NCBI GenBank assembly: GCA_021107695.1
Contig: JAIOSI010000212.1
Span: forward strand, 1-7,811
DNA from: a bacterium
Lineage (GTDB): Bacteria; RBG-13-66-14
DNA: 7,811 nt
Reading direction: 5' to 3'
Positions 5,267 through 7,811 of the stretch are shown here, piece after piece. Position 1 is the first letter of the stretch. Each line of letters starts with the position of its first letter. The notes below the pieces were generated by a model. It saw only the letters and a list, made by a program, of their open reading frames with translations, searched no databases and had not been told where the DNA came from. The translations under genes were made by a program, and so were the position numbers.

Positions 5267-7811
5267 TATTTGCCTTCCAGTTTGAGTTCTGTTGCGCAGC
5301 GTTGGCAGACCGGAGCCTCGTCGGGCAGTCCTATGGTCAGCTCTTCGACATGCCAGCAGCGGGGACACTTCTCGCCAGCGGTCTCCTTAACGGAGACGGC
5401 GACGACAACCTCATCAGATGTTTTAGCAACTGAACCAAGCTCCACACCGGAGACGATGAAGAGATCTTTCAGTGCCTCGCTGCCGTAGTCGGTCAGCAGC
5501 GTTGCCGTTGCCTCGTCCGCCGGGTTGAGAGTTACAGCGGCATCGAGGGAGTTATGCCCCTCCGCCCTGAACTTTTCCAAAGTATTCAGCACCGTTTCCC
5601 GAACCACCAGCAACCTCTCCCAGCGTTCGCCGAGGTCGTCATCGCGCCACTGTGAAGCGTCGGGCCAGTCGGCAAGATGGATGGACTGCGCCTTCTCACC
5701 GTCATTGCCGTGGAGATAGCTCCAGACCTCCTCTGTGGTGAAGGAGAGGATCGGGGCTGCCAGCTTGGTTAGGGCATCGGCAATCCGGTGGAGGACGGTC
5801 TGCGCCGCCCGGCGTTTGGGTGAGTCCGTCGCCGAGCAGTAGAGCCGATCCTTCAGCACATCGAGGTAGATCGCCGAGAGGTCTACGGCGCAGAAGTCGC
5901 CCAGCAGATGATAGACCCGATAGAACTCGAAGTTCTCGTAGGCTTCGGTCAGCTTCTGCGTCGTTACGGCGAGGCGATGCAACGCCCAGCGGTCGATCTC
6001 CAGCAGTGCCTCATCGGCGACGCTGTCCTTTGCCGGGTCGAAGTCCGCCAGGTTGCCCAGCAGGAATCGCCAGGTGTTGCGCAGGCGGCGGTACATATCG
6101 GCGTTGCGCTGGAGGAGCTGGTCGCCCAGCCCGATATCCCGACGATAGTCGGCCGAGGTCGCCCAGAGCCGCAGGATGTCGGCACCGTACTTCTTGATGA
6201 TCTTCTCTGGCTTGACCACATTGCCGACGCTCTTGTGCATGGCGCGCCCGGTCTCGTCCACCACCCAGCCGTGGGTCAGGACGGTGCCGTAGGGCGGTTG
6301 CTCCCGCAGTGCCATACTGGTGAGCAGGGAGACCTGGAACCAGCCCCTGTACTGGTCGGAGCCTTCCAGGTAGAGGTCTGCCGGCCAGCGGAGACCGTCC
6401 TCTTCCCGCTTCAGCACGGCGGTGTGGCTAACCCCGGACTCGAACCAGACATCGAGGATGTCGGTCTCCCGCCGGAACTTCGAGGAATCGTTATTGCCGC
6501 ACTTCGGGCAAGTGAAGCCATCGGGAACGAGGCTCTCAATCGGCTCGGCGAACCAGGAGTCACTGCCCTTCTCGGCGGCCAGATCACGCGAACGAGCGGC
6601 GATGCGTTCATCGAGGCAAAGCTCGCCGCAGTCCTTACAGTAAAGCGCGGGGATCGGCACACCCCAGTAGCGTTGGCGGGAGAGGCACCAGTCCGGGCGT
6701 AGCTCCAGCATGTTCGCCATCCGTTCCTCACCCCAGGCGGGAACCCAGCCAACGTTGGACCGGTGAATAGCTTCCCCAGCCCGCTTCCGTAGCTCGTTGT
6801 GGTCAACCTTCACAAACCACTGCTCGGTGGCACGGAAGATGACCGGTTTTTTACACCGCCAGCAGTGGGGATAGGAGTGCTTGACCTTGCTGTCGTAGAG
6901 CAGGCTGCCGTTGGCTTTCATGTGTTCGATGATCGCCGGATTTGCCTCGGAAACTCGCTGCCCCTGCCACTGGGGAACCTCGCTGGTGAAGCGTCCCTGA
7001 TGGTCAACGGGGACGATGACCGGCAGGTCGAACTCCTTGCTCTTGGAAAAGTCCTCGGCGCCGTGTCCTGGAGCGGTATGCACCAGCCCGGTTCCCTGTT
7101 CCAGCGTTACGTAGTCCGCCGGAACGAAGACCGAGTCGCGCTCGATGAAGGGATGGCGACAGACCAGCTTCAGCAGCTCTGTACCCTTGAGGGTTTTTAA
7201 TCTTTCGACCTCGCTCCAACCCAGCTCTTTGAAGACCGTCTCCGCCAGCCCCTCGGCGAGGAGGTAACGCTCTCCGTCGTGGCGGACGAGGAGGTAGTCA
7301 AGCTCAGGATGCACGGCAACGGCGACGTTGGCGGGAATCGTCCACGGCGTCGTCGTCCAGATTACGGCAAAGGCACCGTTAAGGTCGCCATCAAAGACCC
7401 CGTCGGGGTCTTCAGTCACCGCAAAACGAACGTAGATGGAATGACTGGTGTGATCGTGATACTCCACCTCGGCATCGGCAAGGGCGGTCTCGCAGCTGCC
7501 GCACCAATAAACCGGACGCAGTCCTTTATAGATGTAGCCCTTCTCCACCAGCCCCCGGAAGGTGTCCAGGGTGGTCTCTTCGTAGGAGTGATCCAGCGTC
7601 AGGTACGGCTTCTCCCAGAGTGCCAGCACGCCGAGGCGTTTGAACTGCTCGCGCATGGTCTCAACAAAGCGCAGAGCGAACTCCCGGCATTCCTGGCGAA
7701 TCTCCAGGCGGGTCATCTGGAGGATTCTATCGCCGAGCTGGCTGGCGACCTTATGCTCGATGGGCAGACCGTGGCAATCCCAGCCGGGAACGTAGGGCGC
7801 GTCGAAACCAC
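5266..7811 (-). CDS. ileS: Isoleucyl-tRNA synthetase, N-terminus outside the window
   Basis: IleRS charges tRNA-Ile with isoleucine in the cytoplasm. Visible are 847 codons and the stop. The frame is open to the right edge, where it encodes GFDAPYVPGWDCHGLPIE, so about 85 N-terminal residues including the HIGH motif are missing. The ATG at 7716 is internal. Counting from that Met: the editing (CP1) domain has TTTPWTIPAN (121-130) and GTGLVHTAPGHGAEDF (208-223) with the conserved editing Asp222. Cys pairs at 72/75, 285/288, 360/363 and 403/406 suggest inserted zinc sites. LEGSDQYRGWF (450-460) precedes the KMSKS-loop equivalent AMHKS (492-496). The anticodon-binding helical domain follows (about 560-720), then a C-terminal zinc finger C784-x2-C787 and C804-x2-C807, typical of the bacterial IleS1 type. 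It is the upstream gene of lspA, a pairing common in bacteria. Any leader or T-box lies outside the window. Confidence 0.98.
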   Translation of the reverse strand, partial: GFDAPYVPGWDCHGLPIEHKVASQLGDRILQMTRLEIRQECREFALRFVETMREQFKRLGVLALWEKPYLTLDHSYEETTLDTFRGLVEKGYIYKGLRPVYWCGSCETALADAEVEYHDHTSHSIYVRFAVTEDPDGVFDGDLNGAFAVIWTTTPWTIPANVAVAVHPELDYLLVRHDGERYLLAEGLAETVFKELGWSEVERLKTLKGTELLKLVCRHPFIERDSVFVPADYVTLEQGTGLVHTAPGHGAEDFSKSKEFDLPVIVPVDHQGRFTSEVPQWQGQRVSEANPAIIEHMKANGSLLYDSKVKHSYPHCWRCKKPVIFRATEQWFVKVDHNELRKRAGEAIHRSNVGWVPAWGEERMANMLELRPDWCLSRQRYWGVPIPALYCKDCGELCLDERIAARSRDLAAEKGSDSWFAEPIESLVPDGFTCPKCGNNDSSKFRRETDILDVWFESGVSHTAVLKREEDGLRWPADLYLEGSDQYRGWFQVSLLTSMALREQPPYGTVLTHGWVVDETGRAMHKSVGNVVKPEKIIKKYGADILRLWATSADYRRDIGLGDQLLQRNADMYRRLRNTWRFLLGNLADFDPAKDSVADEALLEIDRWALHRLAVTTQKLTEAYENFEFYRVYHLLGDFCAVDLSAIYLDVLKDRLYCSATDSPKRRAAQTVLHRIADALTKLAAPILSFTTEEVWSYLHGNDGEKAQSIHLADWPDASQWRDDDLGERWERLLVVRETVLNTLEKFRAEGHNSLDAAVTLNPADEATATLLTDYGSEALKDLFIVSGVELGSVAKTSDEVVVAVSVKETAGEKCPRCWHVEELTIGLPDEAPVCQRCATELKLEGK
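5273..5278 (-). promoter_or_regulatory. lspA ribosome binding site inside the ileS 3' end
   Basis: On the - strand GGAAGG lies 6 bases before the GTG at 5266 and within the last codons of ileS. It decides the lspA start and implies coupled translation of the two genes. Confidence 0.7.

Noticed and set aside
5266..5368. Upstream extension of lspA to 5368
   Set aside because: The added 34 residues are an out-of-frame reading of ileS; the GTG at 5266 has a good ribosome site and the normal operon overlap.
5908..6702. 264-aa + strand open frame opposite ileS
   Set aside because: It lies wholly within the coding strand of ileS, shows no family motif, and is the kind of long antisense frame expected in GC-rich coding DNA.
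7714..7716. ATG at 7716 as the ileS start
   Set aside because: The frame stays open upstream and encodes the conserved PGWDCHGLPIE motif to the window edge, so this Met is internal.

Overview
The window looks like a housekeeping stretch of a diderm (Gram-negative-type) bacterial chromosome. Evidence is a periplasmic SurA/PpiC-type chaperone pair (one with a lipoprotein signal), a lipoprotein signal peptidase gene, moderately GC-rich coding sequence, and GTG and TTG starts. I cannot name the genus. The IleRS has an extra Cys-pair insertion and an AMHKS signature, and the spacers carry dispersed palindromes, which fits many environmental lineages (Deltaproteobacteria-like or FCB/candidate-phylum types); this is only an impression.

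Layout. On the + strand from the left: an AIM24/TIGR00266-family protein (71-724) followed by a strong hairpin. A 465-bp spacer then holds a near-perfect palindrome and a near-consensus sigma70-type promoter. It is followed by two consecutive parvulin-type genes: a 307-aa PpiC-like lipoprotein with a TTG start (1190-2113) and a 430-aa SurA-like periplasmic protein (2253-3545). A dispersed hairpin repeat lies between them. On the - strand, reading from the right edge: ileS (isoleucyl-tRNA synthetase, N-terminus outside the window), lspA (signal peptidase II), and an unrecognised membrane-anchored protein. These three overlap and are probably one operon. The two gene blocks converge on a 481-bp spacer (3546-4026) that is almost entirely inverted, direct and palindromic repeats.

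How the genes fit together. The parvulin pair probably serves outer-membrane or periplasmic protein folding. LspA would mature lipoproteins, including the PpiC-like lipoprotein next door. ileS-lspA is a widely conserved gene pair. The gene after lspA carries an N-terminal membrane anchor and what looks like a duplicated beta-rich domain; its role is unknown.

I found no tRNA, rRNA, CRISPR array, transposase, phage gene or defence system. The least explained items are the palindromes with fixed arms and changing cores, the repeat cluster at 3549-3742, and the membrane protein downstream of lspA. I do not see convincing evidence of a new biological system.
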